DNA of 64,000 bases from Paenibacillus ginsengarvi. GTDB lineage: Bacteria; Bacillota; Bacilli; Paenibacillales; NBRC-103111. Numbering within the stretch: the stretch's first letter is position 1; each line of letters begins with the position of its first letter. The translations under genes and the position numbers were made by a program. The stretch lies in the NCBI RefSeq assembly GCF_003626695.1, contig NZ_RBAH01000016.1, positions 124,001-188,000 of the forward strand. Reading direction: 5' to 3'. Of the stretch, positions 8,811 through 18,966 are shown in pieces. A model generated the notes under the pieces. That model saw only the letters and a program-made list of their open reading frames with translations, was not told the origin of the DNA and did no database searches.

Positions 8811-8980
8811 TATATCCCTCCAGTGCTATAGCTTTACAAGGCAGCGGCGAAGACGAAATAATCGCACTTCGGTTGCATGGCCGTTATGTAACAATCTCCT
8901 CCTTCAATGTCTTGCGCACTTGCCGTCCCGCAATTCACGATCATTATAATATGCCGGAAGCCGCGGTTAAATTGGAAGGA

Positions 8981-9024
8981 TGTCTCAGAAACCCCCACAA
9001 AGTGGAGCCTAAGCTTCGAAGCGT
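8981..9024. repeat. Dispersed hairpin repeat, copy 1
   Basis: Contains CCACAAAGTGG, then AAGCTTCGAAGC, preceded by TGTCTCAGAAACCC. A diverged relative occurs at 22557. It lies 52 nt after the stop of the SDR gene and may serve as its 3' structure. The closing GGGGG arm present in copy 2 is missing here. Confidence 0.5.
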
Positions 9025-9075
9025 TTATAAATTCTATAGATGTAAGATAACCGCCATTCCCCGCGCTCGCAGCCT

Positions 9076-9939
9076 TCACTTCCGGCCCAGCGCATAACCG
9101 ATCGCCCGCTCGAACCAGGCCCATGGTAGCAGCGCCTTCGCCCACAGCGTCAGCCGGGAGCCCTGGCCGAGCGCATAGCGCAGACGAGGCGACCGGAGCG
9201 TCACCAGCTTGCCGATCCGATCCGCCACCTCCTGCGGGTCCGGCGCCGTCTCTCCCGCGCGTCTCGAATAAGCGAGAACCGCCTGCAGCATCGGTGCGTA
9301 CGGAGAATCCGGGCGGGTGCGGATGTCCGCCAGACCTTTCTTCCAGATCGGAGTCCGGTATGCTCCCGGCTCCACCACGACGACCTTCACGCCGAACGGC
9401 GCCATCTCGTGCCGCAGGCTTTCGCTGAAGCCTTCGACCGCATATTTCGATGCTGCATAAGGCGCATAGCCGGGAAAGCCGATCTTGCCGCTGACGCTGC
9501 CGATCTGAATGATCGTGCCGCTGCGCCGCTCCCGCATAATCGGCAGCACCGCTTTCGTAACGGCGACAAGCCCGAAGAAGTTGGTCTCCATCTGCTGCCG
9601 CCAGGCATCCATCGGCACTTCCTCGACGAACCCCCCGACGGAAAAGCCGGCGTTGTTCACCAGCACGTCAATCGTTCCGTAGCGGGCGGCGACTTCCTCT
9701 ACGACGCGTTCGATCTGCTCGTGCCGGGTAACGTCAAGCTGCATCACCTCGATCAACGAAGCCGCCCCCCGTTGCCCCGCCTTCTCGAGCAGAGCCGCCT
9801 TGTCGCTTGCGTTTCGCATCGTGGCGACGACGCGGTAACCCATCCCGGCCAGCTTGACGGCCGTCAGCAGCCCGAAGCCGCTGGATGTGCCGGTAATGAG
9901 CGCAACGCGCTCCGCAGCCTGCAGCTCCCGTTGTGCCAT
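9076..9939 (-). CDS. SDR-family NAD(P)-dependent oxidoreductase
   Basis: A 287-aa short-chain dehydrogenase. It has the cofactor motif TGTSSGFG (residues 16-23), DVLVNNAGF (about 93), a catalytic Ser in QIGSVSGKIG and the YAASKYA motif (Tyr and Lys, about 160). The PGAYRTPIWKKG segment is typical of the 'retinol-dehydrogenase-like' SDRs that annotators often leave without substrate. It is single, on the minus strand, and the divergent side carries the AraC regulator stop. Cytoplasmic; substrate unknown. Confidence 0.9.
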   Translation of the reverse strand: MAQRELQAAERVALITGTSSGFGLLTAVKLAGMGYRVVATMRNASDKAALLEKAGQRGAASLIEVMQLDVTRHEQIERVVEEVAARYGTIDVLVNNAGFSVGGFVEEVPMDAWRQQMETNFFGLVAVTKAVLPIMRERRSGTIIQIGSVSGKIGFPGYAPYAASKYAVEGFSESLRHEMAPFGVKVVVVEPGAYRTPIWKKGLADIRTRPDSPYAPMLQAVLAYSRRAGETAPDPQEVADRIGKLVTLRSPRLRYALGQGSRLTLWAKALLPWAWFERAIGYALGRK

Positions 9940-10029
9940 CCGATGCCTCCCCTCCCCTTTGTAAAGTTTGACGTTTCTTATTCCTATTCTCCACGCTTCG
10001 CTCCATTCCTGTGCCGGATCCGCATAGCG

Positions 10030-10905
10030 TTAGCTGTAACCGATTCTTTTTTTGCGGTAAACCGCCGGAGACACCCCCGTTTCCTTGCGAAACAGCCGGG
10101 AGAAGTAGTTCGGGTCCGGGATGCATACCATCTCCGCGATCTGCCTCACGGTCAGTTCCTCCGGCTGCTCGAGCAGCCTTCTCGCCCGCTCGATCCGCAC
10201 ATGGCGCAAATATTCGAGCGGACTCATGCCGGTATGCCGTTTCAAGCAGCGAGATATATAGTCCAGATTGTAGTGAAATTGTTTCTCCAGCTGCTCAGCC
10301 GCAAAAGGCAGCTGTTCATGCTTGCGCAAGTAGGAGGCCACGGCTGCCGCAAGCTTGCCGGAACGGCTCTCCGCCCTGGTGAGGCTTACAAGCTCTTGAA
10401 GATGGGCGAGCAGTTCCGTGAATCGCAGCTGCAGCCGCAGCACCGACTCGACGGCAAGCCTGTCGTGCAGCCGCACCATATCGTCCAGCAGCGGCCATGC
10501 CTGCTCCAGCTCCAGCTTGCCGAACTTGGGAATGTAGACCGGCCGCTTCACCGGCTCCCGATCGGAATCCGTCCCTTTCCTCAGCACGAGCGACCAAGGA
10601 ATTTGCTCCGCGGCCACGCTTGATTTTGCGAAATCGTGCTTGATGTGCACCCAGTACAGCTCGGTATCCTCTTCCGTCGCCCGGTAGCCGACATGTGTCT
10701 TGTCCGGCTCGAGCGTAAGGATATGACCGGCTCGCACCTCGTATTCCCGATTATCCTCGGCCATGTAGATGCAGCCCGTTTTGACGAAGAGCACATCGTA
10801 CAGCCCGAAGCTGCGGGAAAAATGCTGCATGCCCGGCTTCCAGACGGCATGTCCGACCGTTACTAGCTGGGGCAGCGGCGAAACGAACCATTCGAGACAT
10901 AACAT
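10030..10905 (-). CDS. AraC-family transcriptional regulator
   Basis: A 291-aa regulator with an N-terminal cupin arm (residues about 20-120, including YEVRAGHILTLEPDKTHVGY) and a C-terminal double HTH (about 185-285). The second HTH has VRQIAEMVCIPDPNYFSRLF and the classical RKETGVSPAVYRKK tail. It is divergent from the glycoside hydrolase gene at 11115, with about 210 bp between starts, so it is the likely activator of that gene in response to a sugar. Length and domain order are normal. Confidence 0.92.
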   Translation of the reverse strand: MLCLEWFVSPLPQLVTVGHAVWKPGMQHFSRSFGLYDVLFVKTGCIYMAEDNREYEVRAGHILTLEPDKTHVGYRATEEDTELYWVHIKHDFAKSSVAAEQIPWSLVLRKGTDSDREPVKRPVYIPKFGKLELEQAWPLLDDMVRLHDRLAVESVLRLQLRFTELLAHLQELVSLTRAESRSGKLAAAVASYLRKHEQLPFAAEQLEKQFHYNLDYISRCLKRHTGMSPLEYLRHVRIERARRLLEQPEELTVRQIAEMVCIPDPNYFSRLFRKETGVSPAVYRKKRIGYS

Positions 10906-11114
10906 GTTCGCGATATACCTCCCTTCTATTACCCCCTTGCAGGACCGCTGACACCTCTCCCATTTATCGTAGCCGATAATGGAGCAAAGCGAAAGTCGGA
11001 ATTGTGCTAATTCCGGTCGCTCCCCTCACTGTTGCAGGCAGCCCCCTCTACCCTACACTGAATATATATATTCGCGGCCAGTATCTACCCGGCCCTTACA
11101 GGAGGGAACCCGAA

Positions 11115-13097
11115 ATGAGATTTCGCCAAGTGCATCTCGATTTTCATACGTCCGAAGCAATCCCCGGCATCGGCGCCGACTTTTCCAAGCAGCAGTTTCA
11201 GGACATGCTGAAGCTCGGCCATGTCGATTCCATTACCATATTTTCCAAATGCCATCACGGCTGGGCTTACCACCCTTCCAAGGCGAACCGGATGCATCCG
11301 CATCTGACGTTTGACCTGCTCGCCGCCCAGATCGAAGCGGCGCACGAAATCGGCGTCAAGACGCCGGTTTATTTGTCGGCGGGGCTCGACGAGAAGTTTG
11401 CCTGGGAGCATCCCGAATGGCTGCTTCGCCGCCGCAACGAGCAGACGAGCTGGTCGCCGGACTTTTTGACTGCGGGCTACCACGGCTTCTGCATGAATAC
11501 GCCGTATTTGGACGTGCTCGTCAGCCAGATCGAAGAAGTTGTGACGAACTACGATGTCGACGGCATTTTCCTCGATATTGTCGGAGTGAAGGAATGCTAC
11601 TGTACGTCCTGTCTGCGAACGGCGCTGGAGAGAGGCGTCGACCCGAGGCAGAAGGAAAACATGCTGCCGATCTGGGAGGAAACGTACGCCCGTTACACGG
11701 ACCGGACGAACGAAGCCGTTCACAACATCAAGCCGGACGTTCCCGTGTTTCACAACGGCGGTCACATTCCCCAGGGAAGACGCGATCTCGCCAGACGCAA
11801 TTCGCATCTGGAGCTGGAGTCGCTGCCTACCGGCGGCTGGGGTTACGATCACTTTCCGCTGTCCGCCCGCTATGTGCAGGGACTCGGCATGACGTATCTC
11901 GGCATGACCGGTAAATTCCATCTGTCCTGGGGCGAATTCGGCGGCTTCAAGCATCCGAACGCGCTTCGTTATGAAACTTCCCTCAGTCTCGCCAACGGCG
12001 CCCGCTGCTCGATCGGCGATCAGCTCCATCCGCGGGGAGCGATGGACGAGGCGACGTACCGGCTGATCGGCGAGGCGTACCGCGAAGTCGAGACGAAGGA
12101 AGGCTGGTGCACGAATGCGGCAAACGTGGCCGACATCGCGGTACTGACCGTCGAAGCGGCCGGCTTCATCAAGGAGGGCGAGCACCGATGTCCGAAGCCC
12201 GATCAGGGCGCCGTGCGCATGCTGCTCGAGGGCAACTGGCTGTTCGATATCGTCGACATGGAGTCGGACTGGAGCCGGTACAAGCTGCTGCTGCTGCCGG
12301 ATCGCATCCGCATCGAACCGGCGATGGAAGAGCGGCTTGCGGCATTTGTCCGGCAGGGCGGCAAGCTGCTCGCAACCGGCGTTTCCGGACTGCGGACGGA
12401 CGGCACCGGCTTCGCCGCCGACTTCGGCGCCCGCTGGATCGAGCCGAATGCGTACCGCCCCGCCTACTGGGTACCGGAGCTCGAATCCGGCGCCGGCTCC
12501 GAGCTATCGCCCGGCACCGCCTATGTCGTCTACACCGAAGGGCAAACGATCGAGGCGGACGGCGGCGAGGTGCTCGGTCACCGCGAGCATCCTTATTTCA
12601 ACCGCGACGCGTTCACCTTTTGCTCGCACCGGCATACCCCCAGCTCCAAACAAAACGGCGGACCGGCGATGATACAAGGGACGGACGGGATTTATATCGC
12701 CTGGGACATCTTCGAGGATTATGCGGACAAGGGCAGCCTGTTTCTGCGCGAGACGGTCTCCTATGCGCTCGGCCGCCTGCTAGGGGAGCAGCGGACGCTG
12801 CGGACGACGCTGCCTGCACAAGGCGTTACGACGCTCCAGGCTCAACCGGACGAGAACCGCTGGGTGCATCATCTGCTGTACGCTTCGCCGGTGCGCCGCG
12901 GCCAGTCGACGGAAATTATCGAGGATATCGTACCGCTGTTTGACGTACAGGCGTCGGTCAAAGCGGATCGCCCGGTCGGCCGCGTTTATTTGGCGCCGCA
13001 GATGGCCGAGCTTCCGTTCGAATCCAAGGACGGAACCGTTACGTATACGGTGCCGAAGCTGGAGTGCCATCAGATGGTCGTGCTGCAATTTGCCTGA
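11115..13097 (+). CDS. GHL6-type glycoside hydrolase with trimerisation-like domain
   Basis: A 660-aa protein. The N-terminal TIM barrel starts with FRQVHLDFHTSEAIPGIGAD, continues with TIFSKCHHGWAYHPSKANRM and VKTPVYLSAGLDEKFAWEHP, and has VDGIFLDIVGVKECYCTSC. This matches the GHL6 'hypothetical glycosyl hydrolase 6' pattern, usually annotated alpha-amylase-family. The middle part (about 380-560) looks like a beta-galactosidase trimerisation (glutamine amidotransferase-like) domain. No signal peptide, so cytoplasmic. ATG 11115 has AGGAGG at good spacing; the ORF is open upstream to 11004 but without a site. It is controlled in all likelihood by the divergent AraC gene. Substrate unproven. 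Confidence 0.8.
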   Translation: MRFRQVHLDFHTSEAIPGIGADFSKQQFQDMLKLGHVDSITIFSKCHHGWAYHPSKANRMHPHLTFDLLAAQIEAAHEIGVKTPVYLSAGLDEKFAWEHPEWLLRRRNEQTSWSPDFLTAGYHGFCMNTPYLDVLVSQIEEVVTNYDVDGIFLDIVGVKECYCTSCLRTALERGVDPRQKENMLPIWEETYARYTDRTNEAVHNIKPDVPVFHNGGHIPQGRRDLARRNSHLELESLPTGGWGYDHFPLSARYVQGLGMTYLGMTGKFHLSWGEFGGFKHPNALRYETSLSLANGARCSIGDQLHPRGAMDEATYRLIGEAYREVETKEGWCTNAANVADIAVLTVEAAGFIKEGEHRCPKPDQGAVRMLLEGNWLFDIVDMESDWSRYKLLLLPDRIRIEPAMEERLAAFVRQGGKLLATGVSGLRTDGTGFAADFGARWIEPNAYRPAYWVPELESGAGSELSPGTAYVVYTEGQTIEADGGEVLGHREHPYFNRDAFTFCSHRHTPSSKQNGGPAMIQGTDGIYIAWDIFEDYADKGSLFLRETVSYALGRLLGEQRTLRTTLPAQGVTTLQAQPDENRWVHHLLYASPVRRGQSTEIIEDIVPLFDVQASVKADRPVGRVYLAPQMAELPFESKDGTVTYTVPKLECHQMVVLQFA

Positions 13098-13106
13098 TAT
13101 AAGTCA

Positions 13107-13147
13107 AAGACGGAGTCCGCTGGATCGCGGGCTCCGTCTTCGTTTTT
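13107..13147 (+). terminator. Rho-independent terminator
   Basis: AAGACGGAGTCCGC pairs with the GCGGGCTCCGTCTT arm around TGGATC, then CGTTTTTG. It ends the glycoside hydrolase gene. Confidence 0.85.
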
Positions 13148-13190
13148 GAATATGGCTTGGCAAGCTGCACTACATATGTTCAAACGAGCG

Positions 13191-14888
13191 CTACAAAACT
13201 TCAGTAGGCCTGGTTTTCATTTCGAGATGCTGCGAACCGTCTTCCTTCCGCACTGCGGCGGCAAAACCCCGTTCCTCATCAGTCTCGACGCTATATTCCG
13301 GGACCGGCTTCCCGACGGACAAAGCAAACAGCAGCGCTCCGGATTCGATCGCCCGCAAATCGAATGTCTGCTTCTCGCCCTCGTACAGCACATAGTCGAC
13401 GCCCAGCGTATCGCTTTCGCGCAGCACGCGCCATGCTGGCTTCAGCCGGACGTCGCCGCCCCAGCGTAGCGAGGCGAACAACGTCCTCAGCTCGATGGGC
13501 AAGCCGTCAATCGCTATCGTTGCGCCAGATTCGGACGAAGCAGCGCTCACGCGATCGAGACAGCCGCCGATCTCAAGCCTTAGCCGCAAATCGGACGCCC
13601 GGATCGAGCCGTTCGTCTTGTCCAAGCTCGGATGCGTGTCGCCGCCGTCCGTTATAAACCGGATGCCGAACAAAATGTCCGGACCTGCCTGAACGCTTTC
13701 GAATACGGCGGAGCTGAAATCGTAGCCGTCATGCAAAAACCGCAGATGGACGTATGTCGGACTGCCACTGTTATCGAAATAGCCGACCAGTACCCGGCAC
13801 TGGTTCCACAAGATTTCCTTGCGGAACGTGCCGATCGCATACTGCGGCGTCATATATGTGGTCGCCCACTTCTCGAGGCCGCGCCCGGAATCGCGAACGT
13901 ACTGCCGCCGCAGCGATACTTTCCGCCGCGCCGTAAACCGTTCCAGGAACCGCTGCGGGCAAGCGATGCCGCCGCGATACCATTCGGCGGAATAGTGCAG
14001 CTTCTCTGCCGGCGGCAGTCCGATCCGGCCGCCTGTCGCAACATGCAGAAACGACTTCGTTTCACCGCCAAGCAGCGTCCGATAGCCGCGGCTGTGCGGT
14101 CCGGCCCATTGCCCGGTCACCGGATGGAAATGCTCCGCCGTCATTTCCCAAGCCAGATCGAGCAGTTCGTCGCTCATCCGTTTCGCCCGCTCCGATGCCG
14201 CCAGCGCCCGAATGCGCGACAGCTCCACGATCGAGACGACGGCATACGTCGGACTGTTGTACTCTTGAAACGCCTGCAGCTCGAGGGTAAAATCGTAAAA
14301 TTTCGCAAGCCGCTTCAGCCCGTATTCCGCGTATGCGCCGATTCCGTAATGCTCTCCGGCGACGAGCGTCACGAATGCGCCCATAATGGCGATATTCGTG
14401 TACGACGGCCCTACGTCCCGCTTTATGATCGCATCGCAGGCGCAGCTTATCGCCAGCTTCACTTTACTGCGAAGCGGCTCGCCCAAACGCGCGCCGTGAC
14501 GCACTTCCGCCAGCAGCAGCTGCTTGCCGCAAAAATCCGCCCAGTTCCAATCCGGCGGGGACATTTGCTCCAGCGGCTCCTCGTAAAACCACGGCCATAT
14601 GCCGAATGTGGAACGGCTCCGGTCGGTATCCTGAAGCGCAATAATGGTCTCGATGATGTCGAACGCCCGCTGCTCGTATTCCGGCAGCTCGGTATCGAGC
14701 AGCGCCAGCGCGTAAATCAGATTGATGTACGTCCCGTGTACGTAATCGACGTCTTTCAGCGTCGTGTGATAACCCGGGCTGCTGAAAGGTACGCGCAGCA
14801 GCTTCGTTTCCGGGTTGTACTGCGGCTCCCAATCGCGCACCCGTTCCACCAGCAGCCGTTCATGGTCGATCGGACTGGTTTCGTTCAT
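13191..14888 (-). CDS. Unknown 565-aa protein in a sugar-uptake operon
   Basis: I do not recognise a characterised family. The protein has repeated helical pairs rich in Trp and Tyr (GIWPWFYEEPLEQMSPPDWN, FCGKQLLLAEVRHGARLG) in the first 300 residues, suggesting an alpha/alpha toroid as in lyases and unsaturated glycosyl hydrolases, and a beta-rich C-terminal third. No signal peptide. ATG 14888 has GGAGGT 9 nt upstream; an in-frame ATG at 14915 overlaps that site, so the shorter start is preferred. It is the last gene of the operon, 31 nt after the Cache-AraC sensor, so a role in degrading the imported glycan is likely but inferred from context. Confidence 0.7.
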   Translation of the reverse strand: MNETSPIDHERLLVERVRDWEPQYNPETKLLRVPFSSPGYHTTLKDVDYVHGTYINLIYALALLDTELPEYEQRAFDIIETIIALQDTDRSRSTFGIWPWFYEEPLEQMSPPDWNWADFCGKQLLLAEVRHGARLGEPLRSKVKLAISCACDAIIKRDVGPSYTNIAIMGAFVTLVAGEHYGIGAYAEYGLKRLAKFYDFTLELQAFQEYNSPTYAVVSIVELSRIRALAASERAKRMSDELLDLAWEMTAEHFHPVTGQWAGPHSRGYRTLLGGETKSFLHVATGGRIGLPPAEKLHYSAEWYRGGIACPQRFLERFTARRKVSLRRQYVRDSGRGLEKWATTYMTPQYAIGTFRKEILWNQCRVLVGYFDNSGSPTYVHLRFLHDGYDFSSAVFESVQAGPDILFGIRFITDGGDTHPSLDKTNGSIRASDLRLRLEIGGCLDRVSAASSESGATIAIDGLPIELRTLFASLRWGGDVRLKPAWRVLRESDTLGVDYVLYEGEKQTFDLRAIESGALLFALSVGKPVPEYSVETDEERGFAAAVRKEDGSQHLEMKTRPTEVL

Positions 14889-14919
14889 GCGGCATGCACC
14901 TCCAAAATCTCGCATCGGA

Positions 14920-17277
14920 TCATTCCAGCTCGTCCGGCCGATTGTCTGCGCCTCGTTTGGCCCATTCCGCCTCCCTGTATTCGCTCGGGGTCAGACCGGT
15001 CATTTTTTTGAAAATGCGCGTAAAGCTGTTGACGTTCGCATAACCGACCGCTTCGGCGATATCGCGGATTTTGCCGTTTGTTTCCGCGAGCAGCTCCTTC
15101 GATTTGCAGATGCGGATTTCCATCAAGTAGTCGATGAAATTGCCGCCCGTATAATCTTTGAACATTTTGCTCAGATGGGAGACGCTTAACCGGAACCGCT
15201 CCGACAAATAGTTAAGCGACATGTCGCCGTGCATGTAATTGTCGCGGATAAACCGCGTAATTTTGTCGATCGTCTCGGTTTTTTCCCGGCTGGCGCGTTT
15301 TTGGCGGATGCGTTCGATCAGACCGGTCAGCATGCCGATCGCAAACGAACGGATTTGTTCCAGCGTCTCGTGCTGCGCCAGCGTCTCCTGCAAGCTTTGC
15401 GTCGGCACAAGCTCATCCTGGCTTAACCCGAGCTCGCCGGCGACCCCGGCCGCCTTCATGAGCAGCTGCACGACGAGCTGCTTGATGACGTCGGGGGGCG
15501 TCGCGGAGGAAGCCATCGCTTCGAACCAGCTCCACGCTTGCTGGCGCAGCTTGTCTTCGTCCGGCAGCTTGAGCGAATCGATGATGCTGTCGGTCATGGC
15601 AAGCAGCTTATGAAATTCCCCGGCGCGGTAATCCTGGATGTCGTCGGCGGAAATAATCGCGTTGTTGCCCAAAACCAGCTTGTATTTGAGCGCCTCCACC
15701 GACTGCTTGTGCGACAGCGGAATGTCGCGCATCTCCCGAACCTCGCCACCGATGCCGATCGTAATCGTCCGGCGGAAATATTGCTCGGCGAACTGCTTCA
15801 GCATATCCGCAACCGCTACGGCCCTTACCGAATGCATCTCCTCGTCGTCGTCCTCGAAGCTGATCAAGATCGCACACCGGCCGTCGTCCCATTCGATCGC
15901 CGCCCCGCGGCTCTCCGCGTTGATCAGCTCCTCCGCCACATTGCAAAGCGCGTAGGCATACAGATGCAGATCGGCTGAAGAAGCGATTTCGGACTTGCGG
16001 TCGAATTCCGCGCTTAACACGATAAAATGGTTCGGATGCAGCTGAAGGCCGACCAAATCCATCACCTGGCGCATATCGCGCGAATTCGGCGGGTATTGCG
16101 TCAATATTTCCGTCAGCAGCCGCCATTTCATGATCGGCTTCGTTTCTTTGATCTGCTTCTGCAGCTGCTCGCTGTCGGCCAGAATGGTTTGCACGACCGT
16201 TTCAAAGTAAGCGAACTCGTTGCCGTGGCCGGCGCCATCCGCAGCATAGCGCGGGTGTTTCCCGAGCTTGCCCGACAGGCTGGCGACGAACCGGTTGAAC
16301 GGCTTCAGCGTCCAATAACCGACGAACGCGGCCAGCAGCGCCGCAGCGGCGAACAGTGCGGCAGCCACGACGACGAGGACGTTGCGAATGTTCGCGAGCG
16401 GTTTATTCAACTGAATTTCCGGTACCACGTTGACGATCTTCCACCCCGTAAACGCCGATGTGACGTAAAAGACGGTGCTGGCCTGGCCGCCCGACTTCGT
16501 GCGGAAGTAGCCTTCCCCGGGCTCGCCCAGAACGCCGGAGACGACCGGCGTTTCGCTCGCATCGCGCCCGAGCCTGGTTTTGTCGGCGTGGGAGACGATC
16601 GTCCCCCGGGCGTCGACGATAAACGTCTCGCCCAGCTCCCTGTGCTCGGCATCGCTCAGCAGCGCGTGCAGCGACTCCTCCTTGATGTTGACGGCGACGG
16701 CGCCGCGCCGATAACCGGTCGAATGGATCAGCGGATACGTACGGACGAGCGTGGCGACATTGCGATAAATCGGAAACGACGAGCCGCCAATCGACAGCCG
16801 CCGCGTTGTCAGCCAGTTCGAATATCCTTCGTACAGCTCGAACTGGGATATCCATTGATAATCGTCGGGGATGTCCGAGTCAAGCAGCATATTGTTGGAA
16901 AACAGCCGCTTCCGGCTGTATGAATACAAATCGATCGAAAACACATACTCCCCGCCGTTAATGATGCGGTTCAGCAGCGCGTTCAGCCGGTAGTCGTTTT
17001 CGCGCGCCTCGTCGCGGTCGTATCCGGCGTCGAAAAACATCTTCACTTCGTCCGTGCCGAGCATCTGAATCGTCTCGTTGTCGATGATTTGCAGCATAAG
17101 CTCCATTTTGTGCTCGATCTGCCCTAGCAGCGCCATATGCGTGTCGGTCAGCTCGTATTTGAGCCGGCTTGTCGTCACCTTGTACGACAAAAACGAGATG
17201 ACGGAAACGACGAGGAACAGGAGCGCGACAAGCACGAAAACCGTTCGTTTCGTAGACCGGTACCGAAACATGCCCAT
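14920..17277 (-). CDS. Membrane-anchored Cache-AraC transcriptional regulator
   Basis: A 785-aa regulator of the type that sits with LplABC importers in Paenibacillus. There is a transmembrane segment near residues 12-32 (VFVLVALLFLVVSVISFLSY), an extracellular sensor (about 35-290) with Cache-like strands (ETFIVDARGTIVSHADKTRL), and a second membrane helix at about 300-322 (VLVVVAAALFAAAALLAAFV). A long cytoplasmic linker ends in an AraC HTH (about 680-775) with LNYLSERFRLSVSHLSKMFK and VNSFTRIFKKMTGLTPSEYR. It probably senses the substrate outside and activates the operon directly. It lies between the binding-protein gene and the 565-aa gene. Confidence 0.9.
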   Translation of the reverse strand: MGMFRYRSTKRTVFVLVALLFLVVSVISFLSYKVTTSRLKYELTDTHMALLGQIEHKMELMLQIIDNETIQMLGTDEVKMFFDAGYDRDEARENDYRLNALLNRIINGGEYVFSIDLYSYSRKRLFSNNMLLDSDIPDDYQWISQFELYEGYSNWLTTRRLSIGGSSFPIYRNVATLVRTYPLIHSTGYRRGAVAVNIKEESLHALLSDAEHRELGETFIVDARGTIVSHADKTRLGRDASETPVVSGVLGEPGEGYFRTKSGGQASTVFYVTSAFTGWKIVNVVPEIQLNKPLANIRNVLVVVAAALFAAAALLAAFVGYWTLKPFNRFVASLSGKLGKHPRYAADGAGHGNEFAYFETVVQTILADSEQLQKQIKETKPIMKWRLLTEILTQYPPNSRDMRQVMDLVGLQLHPNHFIVLSAEFDRKSEIASSADLHLYAYALCNVAEELINAESRGAAIEWDDGRCAILISFEDDDEEMHSVRAVAVADMLKQFAEQYFRRTITIGIGGEVREMRDIPLSHKQSVEALKYKLVLGNNAIISADDIQDYRAGEFHKLLAMTDSIIDSLKLPDEDKLRQQAWSWFEAMASSATPPDVIKQLVVQLLMKAAGVAGELGLSQDELVPTQSLQETLAQHETLEQIRSFAIGMLTGLIERIRQKRASREKTETIDKITRFIRDNYMHGDMSLNYLSERFRLSVSHLSKMFKDYTGGNFIDYLMEIRICKSKELLAETNGKIRDIAEAVGYANVNSFTRIFKKMTGLTPSEYREAEWAKRGADNRPDELE

Positions 17278-17306
17278 TTCCCGTTCCCCCCTTCCGCCAT
17301 CGCCTT

Positions 17307-18896
17307 TTATTTGAAATCGGCTTTATGTTTGTCGTACCATTCCTGCGCAAGCTTCTCCGCATTGTCGCCGCCGAGCCGCTTCCACTCTTTGCGGATGTCG
17401 CCGAGCGCACTGTCCGCCGAATAATTCGGCTGCGTGACAGTTTTCGCGCGGATTTCGTCGATCGTTTTCTGGAACGAAGCTTTCAGCTCGTTAATTTCGA
17501 TAATGTTCGGCTGGTACGGAATGTCACGCCGGAACTTGTTTTTGAGCGCCGTCTTGAGTGATTCGACCTCGAGCTTCGCGATCTGCTGCGACAGGGCATC
17601 CTGCGCCGCCTTGACCGGCAAATCCTCCGGCTTCTCGACGAGCGGCTTCAGCACCGCATATTCGGCGGCATACGCCACTTCTTTTTTGAATTTGTCGGCG
17701 TCGGTTTTTTGCGGGATGCCGTTCACCAGCTTGTAGTGAACCCCTTCCTGTCCGTACGTCAGCGGGAACCAGCCCTTGTCGACGAGCCAATCCAAATATT
17801 GCACGGCCGCCTTCGGATTTTTCATATTTTTGTTGAACGCGACGTATATGTTCGCCGGCGTTTCCTGATACAAGCCGTATTTGCCGTATTTCGTCGCCAC
17901 CGGCTCGAGCGGAACCGGCTTCGCGGCCGGATCGTTCAGCAGCAAATCCTTCACCATCGCGGACGTCGTTCCGCCCCACTGGCATAGGCAGATGCCCGCT
18001 TTGCCGGTCGTCCACAACTGCTTCGCGCGGGAATTGTCTTTGTCGGTAAAATATTCTTTGTCGGCGAGGCCGAGCTCGTATATTTTTTTCTCCGTGGCGA
18101 GCGAATCGCCGTAGCGGTCCGTCGTCGGCCCGTATTTCATTTTGCCGTTTTCCAAATACCAGTCGACCCAGGTGATGCCGTGCATCGCGTTGTACGCGTC
18201 TCCGGTCGTGTAGCCGATGATCGGCACCGTATCGGCTTTGCCGTTGCCGTCGGGGTCGCCGTCTTTGAACGCCTGGGCGACCGCGATCAGCTCCTCCATC
18301 GTCGTCGGCGTTTTCAGTTTCAGCTTGTCGAGCCAGTCTTGCCGTATCCACATGCCGTGGTTTGCGACGGAGCTTACCGTTCGCTTTGTCGTAGCCGCAT
18401 ACATTTTGCCGTCGAAGCTTATATACGGCTTCAAGTCCGAGTTTTCCTGCAAATATTTTTTGTACGACGTGCTGTATTTCTCGATATATTCGTCGATCGG
18501 CTGAATGACGCCCTGCGTCACGAGGTTGCCGATATAATTCCGGTCGTACTCCCAGATCAGGTCGGGCGCCTGGTTCGAGGCAATCAGCACATTCAGCTTA
18601 TCCTGCGCCTGGTTGCGCGGAACCGGAACGATTTTCACATTCACGCCGGACTGCTCGCGAATCCATTTGACCCAGCGGTTTTCCTCGTATGTGCCTTCGT
18701 CGCTCGAGACTTGCCCCCGGTCGAACATCGAGACGCTGACTTCCTTCGGCAGCTTGTCGTATTTGTCTCCGCCGGACCCCGCGCCATCCCCGGCCGCTCC
18801 TTCCGATCCCCCTTTGGAGCAGCCCGCCAAAGCGGCGACGGCCGCCAGCAAGAGCGGGAGCGCGGCTTTCACCCATTTGTTCGAATGCGCTTTCAT
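17307..18896 (-). CDS. Sugar ABC transporter substrate-binding lipoprotein
   Basis: A 529-aa extracellular solute-binding protein of the LplA/YtcQ type. The signal peptide ends in a lipobox, AAVAALAGC, at about residue 26, so the mature protein is lipid-anchored outside the membrane. The body has EVSVSMFDRGQVSSDEGTYE and NRWVKWIREQSGVNVKIVPV, the normal start of large oligosaccharide-binding members. It follows its permease genes by 70 nt and precedes the Cache-AraC sensor by 29 nt. The ligand is probably an oligosaccharide, not identified. Confidence 0.9.
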   Translation of the reverse strand: MKAHSNKWVKAALPLLLAAVAALAGCSKGGSEGAAGDGAGSGGDKYDKLPKEVSVSMFDRGQVSSDEGTYEENRWVKWIREQSGVNVKIVPVPRNQAQDKLNVLIASNQAPDLIWEYDRNYIGNLVTQGVIQPIDEYIEKYSTSYKKYLQENSDLKPYISFDGKMYAATTKRTVSSVANHGMWIRQDWLDKLKLKTPTTMEELIAVAQAFKDGDPDGNGKADTVPIIGYTTGDAYNAMHGITWVDWYLENGKMKYGPTTDRYGDSLATEKKIYELGLADKEYFTDKDNSRAKQLWTTGKAGICLCQWGGTTSAMVKDLLLNDPAAKPVPLEPVATKYGKYGLYQETPANIYVAFNKNMKNPKAAVQYLDWLVDKGWFPLTYGQEGVHYKLVNGIPQKTDADKFKKEVAYAAEYAVLKPLVEKPEDLPVKAAQDALSQQIAKLEVESLKTALKNKFRRDIPYQPNIIEINELKASFQKTIDEIRAKTVTQPNYSADSALGDIRKEWKRLGGDNAEKLAQEWYDKHKADFK

Positions 18897-18953
18897 CTGA
18901 AGATTCCTCCCCTTTTCATTTCATTGTACTACAGTTCGGTAAAGCGGCAGGTA

Positions 18954-18963
18954 GAAACGTTTC
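18954..18963. promoter_or_regulatory. Possible catabolite-response-like palindrome
   Basis: GAAACGTTTC, a perfect 10-nt palindrome in the 70-nt gap before the binding-protein gene, resembles the core of a CcpA cre site. The flanks do not fit the full consensus well. Confidence 0.25.
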
Positions 18964-18966
18964 GCT